In this document: one piece after another, positions 1 through 10,959 of the stretch | How the letters are laid out: each line of letters opens with the position of its first letter | Position numbering within the stretch: position 1 is the first letter of the stretch | Assembly (NCBI GenBank): GCA_026686845.1 | Contig: JAIVEN010000002.1 | Span: 23,038,001-23,102,000, forward strand | Reading direction: 5' to 3' | DNA: 64,000 nt | Source of the DNA: Adenanthera pavonina | Taxonomy: Eukaryota; Streptophyta; Magnoliopsida; Fabales; Fabaceae | Position numbers and translations under genes: made by a program | Notes under the pieces: generated by a model | What the model was told of the DNA's origin: nothing | Databases searched by the model: none | What the model saw: only the letters and a program-made list of their open reading frames with translations

Positions 1-73
1 CAAGTAATTTCTTTCCCTACTGAGTTCATTGTAATTTCTTATTTCTTAATTTATTACTTTATGCTTGGTGTAG

Positions 74-1722
74 GGTGAATCAAAGTGCCAACTATGGTTG
101 GAATCCCCTAAGCGTCATTTGGTTGCAAAGGGTAGTGTGTATAATAATAATGATACACTTCTGCACAATTCACCACTACCTAACGGTTACCTAAGAGTTA
201 GAATTGAAAAAGCTGAGGAGCATGGAGCTGAGCTGCCGGTGCCAGTTGATGAAGTAACAATAGTTGGTGAGGCAATAGGTTATTTTGTTGCATGGCCTAG
301 TAGCCTCATCAAGCTAGTTGAGATGGTATGTTATTGGCATATCATTATAATGTGTTATACCTATAATCATTGTTGAAATGATATGTCACTTCATCTCATG
401 ATTTTTGTTGCTTACACAGTTACCTACACAGTCCAAAAGGAAGGGAAAACAAATCCAAGGGATGGGCCATTCAAAGGGATCGATCATTTCTCCCGTGAAG
501 CAAAGGCCCGCCCCTAAAGTTAACAAAAAAGCATCACCATATTGCAATGCTCTTAGAATTGTTGTGAATGCTCTTGAGGAAGAAGAATCAAAATCCATAA
601 ACTTTGATTTTCAAATTTACTATAAGGATATAGTTGATCATATTTCTAAAGAACAAATTATTGAAATCCTTGATCATGAATGGATAGGTGCCACTGTCAT
701 TAACCTATACATCAGGTACTTGTACCATAACTTGTGAATGAAATCCTTTACTTTCCTTTTTTCATTTTTGTGAATGATATTAATAATGTATTTTTGTTTA
801 AGATACTTGTATCATCATCTCTTGGTGCCAACTGGGTTAATGGGAAGGTTCTCTTTCATCAATCCCCATGAAATTGGAGCACATGAAGGATGTAAGTATA
901 TGCAACAAGCACGTGTTGTATCAGATTTGTTTGAAGCTAGAGCAGCAGATGATATGTTATTCTTGGCACCATATAATGTTGGGTAAGTCATTTATTAAAT
1001 TTCCAATTATGAATACTTTCAATGCGAAATATGTTTAGAATTTGTTAATGCAAGATTTAAATTTTTAGGGAGCACTGGATATTAGTTGCTATGAATCCTT
1101 TAAGTGCAACAATATATTACATGGATTCCAAGCATGCAGAGCCAGAAGCCCACAAAGACATGCAAAAGTTATTTAATCTGTATGCATATATATGCTTTAT
1201 TTATTTCTTATTATGTGTCTATATTTTCTCATGTCATTATATTTTAATTAGTTTTTTTTACTATTTATTCTTATTAGAGCATTGAACACCTTTCGAGGAA
1301 GCCGTGGATTGTGGATACAAACTTAAGGGAGATCCTATAAATGGACAACAATACAAGTATTGATATATTTAAATTTAAGCAATTATTGTGAATATTTTTA
1401 TTGCATACATAAATTGATATGATCTTCTTTTTCTTTTAGTGCCCATACCAACCCGATGAAATTTATTGTGGATATTATGTTATGAAATTTATGAGATGTC
1501 ATTACACACGGTCAATCCATCATCCCTGACACTGTGTGTACTTCAACTCTATCTTATATTATATAAGTTTTTAAATTGTGTCAAATTCATTTAACTTATT
1601 ACATGTGATGCTTCATTTTGCAGTATTTTTTTGACACATATTATGCTTCCTACTCCAAAGAAGACATACAAGAAGTCGTAGAAGAATGGGCGAAATATGT
1701 GTTAAAAGAATGTAACTTATAG
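74..1722 (+). pseudogene. CACTA-encoded DUF8039 / Ulp1-like C48 cysteine peptidase, multi-exon, two nonsense codons
   Basis: Visible exons, joined in frame by GT..AG introns: 74-325, 420-715, 803-982, 1069-1179, 1278-1356, 1440 to about 1535, and 1624-1722 (TAG stop at 1720-1722). The 5' part of the gene is outside the window. The first exon resembles DUF8039 (a GYFVAWP-like motif near its end). The later exons give a C48 peptidase fold with its expected catalytic positions: His in EHWILV, Asp in MDSKH and Cys in YCGYYVMKF. Two in-frame stops break it: TAA at 1324-1326 and TGA at 1527-1529, both one C-to-T change from CAA and CGA. In this family the domain is a SUMO-protease-like hitchhiker of CACTA elements, not a host gene. 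The penultimate exon's donor is my least certain boundary. Confidence 0.75.
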
Positions 1723-1969
1723 AATATTTATAATATTTGAGATATTGTTTAGAGCTATTTTGTGGTTTAGAAATATTTTTTTGTGACAATTAGACATTTG
1801 TAAGTTAATATTGATAGATAAGTAATGGATATCAACTTTTTCTTTTTGGAAAAAGCATGTACTTTTTAATTTCTATACATATCTAATGAAATTTTCAGAA
1901 TGGTTGGATTATTATTTACTTTTGTATTTTCATATTGTTGGAATGGTTGTTGAAATAGGGACTGCAAGG

Positions 1970-2301
1970 AAAAAACAAAATTTAAAAAAAATATATATAC
2001 ATTCAGGAACGCTTACTTCTAGAAAGCATGAACAAATACTAATATTTGGACACGTTTCCCTTATAGAAACGTTCCCGAAAAGCAGTGTTTGGGCTCCTTT
2101 ACAACTAATAAGTGTGCCACAAAACTGGTATCTGGGAACGTTTTCTACTTGGAAGGGTGCCTGAAGACAGATATTTGGGAACGATTTCATTAAAAAGTAA
2201 AGCGTTCCCTAATTTTTCCGGAACGGTCATATATGGAACGCTTCAAAAACGTTCAGGAAGTTAAAAATTAAACGTTCTGGAAGCCCATTTCTATAGTAGT
2301 G
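1970..2301. repeat. CACTA subterminal repeat zone (GGAACG/CGTTCC motifs)
   Basis: About ten copies of GGAACGTTT/AAACGTTCC-like motifs occur in both orientations between 2005 and 2275, ending at the terminal inverted repeat. Such clusters are the usual transposase-binding subterminal region of CACTA elements. The open frames that cross it on both strands come from the repeats and are not genes. Confidence 0.7.
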
Positions 2302-3608
2302 ATATAGTTTTCTCATAAAACCCTCAAAAATTGCAAGGTTGATTTGCGGGCAAAAAATGTTCACAACAACTTTCATGAGGGTTTTTAAGAAAACCATCCC
2401 GAAAGCTTGCTTTAGCAGCGATTTTCTTTGAAAACGTCACTAATGCAAGGTTGATTTGTTGGAAAAGAAAAAAAAGACAACGTTTATAGTAACTTTCAAG
2501 GGGAATTTTGAGAAAATTGTCACCGAAGCATGCTTTAATTAGTATAGGGTTTTCTCACAAATCTGTAGGAAGATGATGGAAACAACATTTGGAGATGGTG
2601 GGATGATCTAACCAACCTTAAGGAGTAGGAAAAGTATATTCTGTCTTTCTACCTTATTGTAAGACACTTTTAACGAAATTGTGCAGATTAAAATTGAGAG
2701 TTAAAGTTAATTAACAGTTTTATTTTTTCAAAAATCAAGATATTTTTTTTAAATTATCCAAATTTAGCATATTTTTCTGTCTTTGAGATTAATTAAATAT
2801 GAAGATTTTTTAAAAATTTGTAATAAATTTAAAAATATATAATAACTACTATCTCATATTTTAAAAATAAATTTATATTTAGAATAAAATAAAAAAATTT
2901 TTATTTAAGATAAAAATAATAATAATAAGTCAAGTATTGTACTCGTTGGCCATTGTTGTCTGCTCCATTATTTAGGACGAGAGGGACTGGGACCATTTTT
3001 AGAACCAGAGGGAGCACACCACGTGAGGATGAGTGGCAATGGTTATTGTCTACTCCATTATTCTTTTGAAACTACCCCATTAATGTCATGGCCTAGAAAT
3101 TCGAACTTATGGTCCCACTCCCAAGTTACCAAATTTTAATTTCACCATCAAATTGGAAGAGACTCCAGCCAAAGTTAGAATTCATGATAGACGACAACAA
3201 AGCCATTTAGCTAATGAATGGGATTTGATGTGACAGCAAAACATTCACAAGAGATAATAAATAGAGACCAATCCTAAGCACTACATAATAAGAGTATTAC
3301 AAGTGTAGCCGTCCAATTAATATAAAATTTAAAGCTCATAATCAAATTTAAGAAAAGATAAAATATAATATGTCCAATAATAATTACCATAATATAACAC
3401 TCAAAATCAAAGTGCACCATCTCGTTTTATCTTTAACACATTTTTTTTATTTAATTTTGTTACACAGAAGCCGAATACCAGTTATTCAACTTTTGTGGTG
3501 TTCTTATTATTATTTTTTTTTTATTAAAAGTAGGCCTGCTACCTTACCCCAACCTGTCAAACCTGTTCCCCTTCCCCTAAAGTCGAACAAATGGATGCTC
3601 AACTTTTT
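2302..3608. other. Segmental duplication copy 1, left part (matches about 46769-48083)
   Basis: This stretch is near-collinear with 46769-48083, with scattered substitutions and small indels. It holds the approximately 115-125 bp tandem units at 2305-2575, decayed Stowaway-like sequence at about 2620-2930, a copy of the UGT 3' flank at about 2925-3356, and the outer arm of a long inverted repeat at about 3357-3608. No coding region could be supported. The short frames near 3370-3740 are not conserved in the other copy. Confidence 0.75.
2305..2575. repeat. Degenerate tandem units, period about 115-125 bp
   Basis: Units share GCAAGGTTGATTTG, an AACTTTCA-type segment and a GAAAAnnnTCnCC...GCnTGCTTTA segment. 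About two and a half are seen here. The duplicate at 46700-47040 keeps an extra left unit that the CACTA insertion separates from copy 1. The pattern resembles a decayed transposon subterminal region. Confidence 0.55.
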
Positions 3609-3740
3609 ACGTACGGTAATTACGTGGGTGTGACATGATAGTTGATTATCTCGTCCTTTAATCATCCAGTCGAGGATTCGATCCTCACTTATGGGAATGC
3701 AGCACACTCTATAACCAGCTCTTAATATACCTCCATTAGA

Positions 3741-4697
3741 CACTACTAGAAAAATGGCATTTATCTCGCTAAATGCTATTTTTTCCTCGCTAAATTAAAA
3801 ATAGCGAGGGATTTTAATCCCTCTTTAAATTTAGCGAGGAATGAGTTCCTCGTTATTTCCTTGCTAAATTATAAAAAATTCAACACTGCCACATTATTGT
3901 CATGTCACCACCAACACCGCGCCACGTCACATCATTGCCATGTCATCACCAACACCGCGTCACGTCACATCATTGCCATGTCACTGGCCACTACCGCCAC
4001 ATCACCCCGTCACCCCATGCCACATCACCATGATTGCGACACGTCACTGCCATGTCACATAATTATTTCAAATATGCATTTACTTAGGTTCGAACCTATG
4101 ACCTCTTACTCTTAATGCCTTTATATTCAAACTTTTGCCAGTTGAACTGGAATGTATTTTCAGTCTTTATATGAAATATGAAATATATATTATTTATCTA
4201 CACACTAATACACATATATATATTTATAAATTAATATATTGTTAAAAAATAAAAATATATTATAATTTCAATTATTAATATCATAAAATACTTTATATTT
4301 TGAATTTTGTAATAAATGAATTTTCATTTTCATTTTTTGCCAACAAGTTATAAAAATTAATCTAACTATTTTTATTAATTTAAAATAATCAACTAATAAA
4401 AATAATTTTATAGCTTAATTATTAAAAAAAATTTAATTCATTAAAATTAAATTTTTAATAAAATAATTTTAATATATTAAAATTAATTTTAAAAAATTTA
4501 GCGAGGGATTGTCTCTCGCTAAATTCCTCTCTATTTATAATAATTTAGCGAGGAATAAAAAATTCCTTGCTAATTCCTCGCTAATTTAGCGAGAGAAAGG
4601 ATATTCCTCGCTAATTCCCTCGCTATTTAGATCATTTCGCGAGGGATGAGTGATCCCTCGCTAAATTCCCTTGCTAAAATTAATTTTTCTAGTAGTG
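3741..4697. mobile_element. Non-autonomous CACTA MITE, 957 bp
   Basis: It starts CACTACTAGAAAAA at 3741 and ends TTTTTCTAGTAGTG at 4697, a near-perfect terminal inverted repeat. It is flanked by the 3-bp target duplication AGA (3738-3740 and 4698-4700). Subterminal CTCGCTAAATT / TTTAGCGAGG motifs repeat at both ends. The interior has an imperfect tandem repeat rich in CACGTCACATCATTGCC at about 3890-4060 and a long AT-rich stretch. It has no transposase. Confidence 0.88.
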
Positions 4698-4771
4698 AGA
4701 AGGGCATTTGTAGCAAAGAGATTAATCACTGTTGACAGCGATGAATGCCCTATTTTCGAGAAAAAATACTA

Positions 4772-5035
4772 CTCCCTCTGGTCCTTAATATAAAACCATT
4801 TTAACCGAATTACGCGAATTAAGAAGGGGAGTTAAAACTAATTAACTACCTCCATTTCTCCAAAAATTTCAATATTTTTTCAAAACTACCCTTATTTAAT
4901 CTCTCTCTTTTTTTCTTTGGATACATTAAATAGGGGTATTTTTTGGAAATGTATAATAAATACCACCTCGTATATTGTAAAAGATTTTATATTTAGGACC
5001 AAGATAAAAGGTCTTATATATAGGACCGGAGGGAG
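4772..5035. mobile_element. Stowaway-like (Tc1/mariner) MITE, 264 bp
   Basis: The terminal inverted repeats are CTCCCTCTGGTCCTTAATAT at the left and the inverse of AGGACCGGAGGGAG at the right. It is flanked by TA dinucleotides at 4770-4771 and 5036-5037. It is closely related to the elements at 22689-22944 and 25239-25489, and it sits inside the SINE-like insertion. Confidence 0.85.
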
Positions 5036-5225
5036 TATTCACGTACGGTAGGAAGTCAAGCTTTCTTTACTCGGCTTCTTCTTTTTTCTTTTTTTATTTC
5101 AATGTTTTAAATCAAAATAAGAAGTTAATGATTGATAAGTATAGATTAGAAAAATAATTATTGATAGTAAATAATAATTATTATATAATTAAAAATAATT
5201 ATTAGTAAACAAATTTTGATAGATA

Positions 5226-5502
5226 CTCCCTCCATCATATTTTATTTATTATTTTAAAGTTTTTCATACAAACCAATAAAATTATTAAATAATTTAGATT
5301 ATAATAAAATCTAATGGTATTTTACCAAAATATCTTTGAATTAAATGCTTAAAGATGACTTGTATTTCACCTACTGATATTTTTAATGAATGATAAAATA
5401 GTAAAAGAGATCATTAATACATTATTGATAATATATAAAATGACAAATAAATTGATATATTTAAAATTCTCTAAAATGATGGATAAAATGGGACGGAAAG
5501 AG
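5226..5502. mobile_element. Stowaway-like MITE shared by both duplication copies
   Basis: The ends are CTCCCTCCATCATATTTTAT and the inverse near 5480-5502, with flanking TA at 5224-5225 and 5503-5504. The equivalent copy is at 49617-49893, so this insertion is older than the segmental duplication. Confidence 0.75.
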
Positions 5503-5999
5503 TATTAAATAAAGAATATTATTAAGAATTATTATTTAATAAGTATTAGGAAAGATAAAAGTTCAATTAAAAATGTTTTGAAGATAAATTATTATATTTT
5601 ATATGTATATACTCCCTTTAATCCTAAATATAAGGTGTTTGTAATTATCTCACGTATATTAAGAAAAGTTTGTTAAATCCTTAATTTCACAAAAAATAGC
5701 TTAAGATTCCATTTTTACTTTATTATATAAAATAAAAGGGTAGAAACAAGTCAGATCATGCTAGATTTTTTATAAGTAGACTAAGCATGTATTATATAAA
5801 ACTAGTATGTAACCCGTGCGATGCACTAGATTAATAAGATTAGCTACGTTTTTTAAATATGATAAATGATAAAATTATACATATAAATAGAGAGCACAAT
5901 AACATTGTAAATTGTTTAATTCATAAATAATATTAAGTGACCATAAAGTATAGATTAATATAAAACAATCAAGTGAGATTATTAAACACTTATTTGTAA

Positions 6000-6917
6000 A
6001 CAACATTTGTGGTTATGTCACTTGAATTACTATCTTGATCTGGAATCAATATCTTCAATCCACTTCTAGATCATATACGTGATAAGGCAACATAAAATTG
6101 TTCATGTGTGAATACATGTCTTGGTAAGTATGAACTCACATTGCATACACTTTGCCCTTGACTTTGTTAATCGTCATAGCAAAAGCTAATATTACAGAAA
6201 ATTGACGTCACTTCATAATAAATGGCAATCTTGAATCTGGTGAAATTATAGATATTCTGAGTATACAAAGTTTCTTCCCTTCATTTGATCCAGACATAAC
6301 TTTAGCTTGAAATGCATATTTACCAACTTGTGTAACAATGAGATGGTGCTATTACAAAGACCCAATGACTTGTCAATATTTCTCATGAGAATAATAAGTG
6401 TACCAACCTTTAACTTAATTTCATGATTAAGAAGACATGACATGGAAATTGAACTCAAAAATTCAATGGAATGGAAATCATCAACAGAATCGATATTGCA
6501 ATTTTCCTTAATTATACTATCAGAACTATAGTTCACCATTTCTTCCCCTGGTAATAAAGACAACATATATTCATTAACATTATCAATAATAGATAAAATA
6601 GGGGTTAATATAGCTCTATCTCTAAAGTAAGATGTGATATGTTTAAATGCTCATAGAAATTCAAATAAGTGGAATCTACTATTAATTTGACAAAATCGTC
6701 TGACATATACAATAACAAATTTTTAGAAATTTTGATATTAGTGTTCCCATCATTACTATCAGTACTTGTTCCATCACTTATGGAAAGAATCCAATCAGAA
6801 AACTCTTGTATTTCTCTATTGGCATCAGATGAATTTGTTACAAAGAGTTTCATATTTCTTGTCAAAGTAAGTTTACAATGATCCCAAATGTAATATGAAT
6901 TAATAGTAGAAAACACT
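6000..6917 (-). pseudogene. Helitron Pif1-type helicase, C-terminal remnant
   Basis: Reading leftward, the translation has the hallmarks of the Helitron helicase C-terminal half: INSYYIWDHCKLTLTRNMKL, then FSDWILSISDG, then NVNEYMLSLLPGEE, then LNHEIKLKVGTLIILMRN, and a decayed AFAMTIN and TTNVVYK-like tail. A one-base frameshift near 6640 separates two open segments (6973-6605 and 6566-6246), and several stops follow beyond 6246. The Walker A and B motifs, the Rep nuclease and the N-terminal region are missing upstream. In an intact element this protein would unwind donor DNA during rolling-circle transposition; this copy is inactive. Confidence 0.78.
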
Positions 6918-7120
6918 ATATCCTCTTCGTATACCTCTTTGCATTGTTTGAGATTATTTAAATTTCTTAACAAATACTTGATGAATGTTGGATGAAGAGC
7001 ACTAATAGCCCAATTTTTTTATACTAAGCGCTTCTCCTTTAAATCAAATCAAGGTAAGCAAGACAGAATTTTGATGACCAATTTTTGAGGTAATTCCGTT
7101 CCATTCTCAAACAACTCCAT
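6905..7120 (-). pseudogene. F-box exon fragment joined to the helicase remnant
   Basis: From the ATG at 7120, reading leftward, the translation gives an N-terminal F-box: ELPQKLVIKILSCLP, then LKEKRLV, a stop, and KNWAISALHPTFIKYL. It matches the F-box pattern LPxxxxxxILSxLPxxDLxxxRLVSKxW. In-frame stops fall at the codon after LSCLP and after KEKRLV. The reading frame runs on without a break into the helicase segment (…KEVYEEDIVFSTINSYYIW). The join is next to a GAG|GTATAC donor-like site that corresponds to the exon end of the second F-box copy at 8052-8238. F-box proteins are substrate adaptors of SCF ubiquitin ligases; this looks like captured host sequence. Confidence 0.68.
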
Positions 7121-8051
7121 CATGTAACTATTCATTGTATTTTCAATTAGAGAAGAAAGTATATGATAAGAATAACATCATTAAGATTAAAAATTGAAAA
7201 TTTAGAAATGAAAACCAAGAGAATGACAAAAGTTGAATGCCTAACAATTTTTTTTCATACATATATGTGTATACAGCCTTCACAAGAACTTATATAAACG
7301 TATATGTATTTATAGAGAATGACTAATGTAGTAGCATAATCTATATCTTCAAATTATATATATCGACACAAATCATAACAATGGCATTATATATCAGATT
7401 ATACTCCCTGATTTTAAGATAACAACTAATATATAGATGATTTGCAAATGTTAATATAACATTAACAACCTAATATATAATAATTGTTAATATCAATTTT
7501 TATTTGTTGAAAAAATAAAAAATATAAAAATGGATATAATATAATTTTATAATCCCTATAAAGATGTGATTAATCTAATACTAACAACTTATTTGACTTA
7601 ATTTTAAACTTAACATATCTCGAAAATCATGCTATATCAAAGGACCTTACCATATGATTTTTTTTTTACCTTACCATATGATTTTCCTTCGTAAGCAATA
7701 TCCATAAAACATTACATATAATACACTTGGTAATATAAATATTTAAATATGCATGAGTTTTATTTTTGGCTTAATTATAGTTAATGTTTATAGTTTTTCT
7801 GAATTAAAAATTATACTATCACTATTAGTTATGTTATAATTAATTTCGAGTTTCCTAGAGTACATATACAAAATAATTTCTCAATTTTTAGTTATTTATT
7901 CAAAAACTGCATTAAATACATCCGGCAAGATGTACAGAACCATTTATGACTGACATCAATACCTGCCAATATGGCAATTGTCGAATATGTTCCCTAGATT
8001 AGGAAAAAAACTGACAAAAAAACATTTTTCATCATACCGGAAACTTAAATA

Positions 8052-8238
8052 CCTTGCCACACTCTTTCAGTATTTCTAAAGTTTTGAACAAATACTTTAT
8101 GATAGTTGGATGAAGAACACTAACAGCCCAATTCTTTGAAACCAATCAGTTCTCCTTCAAGTCATCAGGAGGTAGGCAAGATAAAATTTGAACCATAATT
8201 TCTTCGGGTAAATTTGAACCATTCTTAAACATCTCCAT
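8052..8238 (-). pseudogene. Second F-box exon fragment in Helitron 1
   Basis: From the ATG at 8238 the minus strand encodes NLPEEIMVQILSCLPPDDL, then KEN, a stop (TGA, one change from CGA), and LVSKNWAVSVLHPTIIKYL followed by KTLEILKECGK. It then meets a GGCAAG|GTATTT splice-donor-like site. It is better preserved than the copy at 6905-7120 and shows what the F-box exon looked like before the fusion. No substrate-binding domain (LRR, Kelch or similar) follows. I infer a first-exon capture or an internal duplication. Confidence 0.68.
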
Positions 8239-8499
8239 CATTCAAATATCAAATGTCTATAAATTCAAAATGAGTTACAAATATACAATAAGAACAACAT
8301 AAACAACATAGTAAATGCAAAAAAATTAGATAATCGACAGTATGGATGTATAGTCTTGCAAGGATATGAGATAAAGTGATATTTATGTGTATTTACATAT
8401 GAATTTGAACATAATGTGAATAAAATTAGATATCCAAAAAAAAATGGTGAAAAAAAAATCAAATTGTAACCTCTGATTTAACAGTACCATAATACAAAG

Positions 8500-10230
8500 A
8501 TATCATCATGATTTTTCTACATCATATCAATTATATAATCTGTCATTTATTAACGAATCAGTCAAAAAAATATTATATACTACATAATCTAATTTAAGTT
8601 GATATCATGAGTTATTAACAGCTTTTCGGTTATGTTATTAATATTAATATTTTAAATAAATTATTTGAATTCATACATAATAATTTCATTCATAATTAAT
8701 CACAATAAGTAAAATGAAAAAAAAATTTATAATTATAATACTTTAAATTTTTGATCTTTTATAACAACAAAAAATACATTCATTCATAAAGATTATATTT
8801 CTTTATAATACAAACACTTGCTAATGATTTAAGGCTTATTTCATTATTACATTTTCAAAAAATGGATTTTCATATTATTTAAAAAAGTAATTAATTGTTT
8901 AGAGATTTCATAAAAATGTAAATTTTTTTGATACAATAAAAGTATAAATTATTTTATGTTTGATTAAGAGAAAAAAAAATCAATCTTCACATTGTTGAGT
9001 AATTAAATAGAAAAATATAGATTTATATTATAATATTTCTATGGTGCTAAATGTTGTTATTTTTGTAAATTTTAAAATTATTTGTATACATCTCCGCTTC
9101 TTTCAATTTTTTCCTCTCATTTATCATAACTATTTTTTTTAAAGGTACTCTGAGTATCTCCTCAAAATAAATATAAAACTACTTTTTTTTAAATTTTAAT
9201 TATTTTTTAAATTTTAAACAACCATTATAAAAATGTTTAAAAATGCTTTTTCATATAAAAAATTATTTTTTCATAAAAAAGTTGAAGCAAATAGATTCTA
9301 AAATTTAAAAATCTATATTATAAGAAATGACATATCATTTTAAAATTAAATTTATTATACTATTATTCGTAACGTTCATCCCCATCAACAATTACATTCC
9401 CAAAAGATTTGACATTTAATTTAATAAATAAACAGTAGTTTTAAAATTAAGTATAAAATTGCCATATATATATATATCTATATAAGTTAATCATACATAA
9501 ATATTGAATACACCTAATACAACAAATTTCACATTTGAATATTTTATATATTGGTATTTACAAATATTATTAAATTCAAATTTTTTCAAAAAATAGTATT
9601 GTACTTTTTTAAACATCAAAAAGTAAAACACATAAAAAATAAGTTTGACATTTATTTTATTCTAACCACCTAATATTGTTAATATTTTTTCAACGTCCTT
9701 TACTATATCATAAAATGTTAATGTGAAAATATCTAAAAGTAATTATGCAATAATTTGCATAAAGATATACCTAAATATCATAATAAAATAGTATAACTTT
9801 AATAAAAAATAAATTTCGAAACACTAACTGTTTAGGAAATAAATATTAGATGAACTTATAAATAAACTAATTGAAATCATCAATCAAATTAATCAAAATC
9901 TTAGCATAAGAAGTATCCAAATACCATCGCATAAAAAAATTTAAATAATAATAGTAATCAACAATTGATAAAGTAGATATATAATTATTGGTCCTCAGAG
10001 ATAACTCAAACTCCAAAATCCTTTCAATTGCAAAAAAGAAAATTCATGCAGGTAGCATTCTAGCGGTCAATAGATTGCATCATATTTTGGGTTCAGGATA
10101 TGAATACAACATTGTTAAATTAGAATGATTTGTTAGAACATTGTGATCTGCATGAGTGCAAATAATAATTACTACAACACATTTGTAAAAAGAAATATAC
10201 AGCTAATAGTAAAAAAAAATAAAAGATTTA
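8500..10230. other. Helitron 1 interior, very AT-rich, no feature seen
   Basis: Long A and T runs and short ORFs only. I recognise no domain on either strand. It probably represents introns and decayed filler between the RPA-like exons and the F-box segments. Confidence 0.5.
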
Positions 10231-10239
10231 TTCTGTTCA

Positions 10240-10946
10240 TACCATCCATTTTGATGATTCTTGCATAAGTAATAATCACAACAGTATCATAACCATATCT
10301 AAAAATGTACTTCTGGCTTGCAACACGGGCAGGTTCACCATACAAATCGCAATGTATAGTGTTATTTCTGACAAATGAAATAATGAAATATCAACTCAAT
10401 GCTATATAACTAAAAAATCCACATTAAGTAATATAAACATTAAATAAAATGTAGTCAACATAATTAAAAAAGATGGTAGCATTATTGAGAGTCAGTCATG
10501 TCAAATTCAATTCGAACTATTGTGAAAGAATCAATATTAATTACTTGTAGTGGAGTAACGATAGATAGTACTCCAATGATATCTAACATATTATAAAAGA
10601 AAATTTATTATTACATAAATCATTGGCTATATATGTAAAATTTTAGAAAGAGTTCAGAAATTATCAAATAGTTAGTACCTTTCAAAGCTTTAGGTGGCTT
10701 TTTTACTTGAAACATATATTGTATAGGAATATACTTAAGAGCATCAAATGGGATTGAAGTCTCAGCAAGCATTATTTGAGTTGATTCGATGAACATAATC
10801 ATGTAAGCTAGTATGGTAGGTTTGAAGAGATTTATATTTTCATAGACAATAAAATTCTTAAAATAACAGCACTGCCTTTGACGAATTTTTTTGAAGAACA
10901 TTCCAAACAGATTTTTGTCCAGCACCCTTGCATGCATCTTATTCAA
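10240..10946 (-). pseudogene. RPA1-like (DUF223/OB-fold) exons of Helitron 1
   Basis: One exon, 10946-10679 (acceptor TTGCAG just before it, donor AAAG|GTAC after it), encodes LNKMHARVLDKNLFGMFF…CYFKNFIVYENINLFKPT. This is the first OB fold of plant RPA 70-kDa-like proteins (DUF223). A second segment, about 10375-10240, encodes NTIHCDLYGEPARVASQ…YDTVVIITYARIIKMDG, matching the next OB fold. Plant Helitrons often carry such RPA homologues, which bind single-stranded DNA. Upstream sequence to about 11260 may hold more decayed exon (VKLQVDNEDMHPFDF). No complete ORF exists. Confidence 0.62.
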
Positions 10947-10959
10947 CTGCAATGAAAAT

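Larger units (their letters stand above)
1..2301 (+). mobile_element. CACTA (En/Spm) DNA transposon, 3' part; left end lies outside the window
   Basis: The right terminus reads CTATAGTAGTG at 2291-2301, the inverse of the CACTACTATAG end typical of CACTA elements. It is preceded by a subterminal zone of repeated GGAACG/CGTTCC motifs and by a broken ORF of the DUF8039 plus Ulp1-peptidase type that CACTA elements commonly carry. After the end comes ATA (2302-2304). The paired duplication near 46761-46775 reads straight through, with a single ATA, so it looks like the empty site with a 3-bp target duplication. No transposase (TNP2-like) sequence lies inside the window; it would be to the left. 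Confidence 0.82.
3619..5040 (+). mobile_element. SINE-like insertion carrying two nested MITEs
   Basis: The insertion is flanked by perfect 10-bp direct repeats, ACGTACGGTA at 3609-3618 and 5041-5050. Copy 2 has the same sequence once (48084-48093) with nothing inserted. With the nested CACTA MITE (3741-4697) and Stowaway (4772-5035) removed, about 200 bp remain. This core contains GGATTCGATCC at 3674-3684, close to a tRNA B box (GGTTCGANNCC), and ends in an A-rich tract just before the Stowaway. That suggests a tRNA-derived SINE, but no database match was possible; a MULE-type MITE with a 9-10 bp target duplication is the alternative. Confidence 0.5.

Noticed and set aside
3672..3686. A functional tRNA gene at the GAGGATTCGATCCTC stretch
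   Set aside because: No cloverleaf can be drawn; only a B-box-like segment is present, so it fits a tRNA-derived SINE at most.
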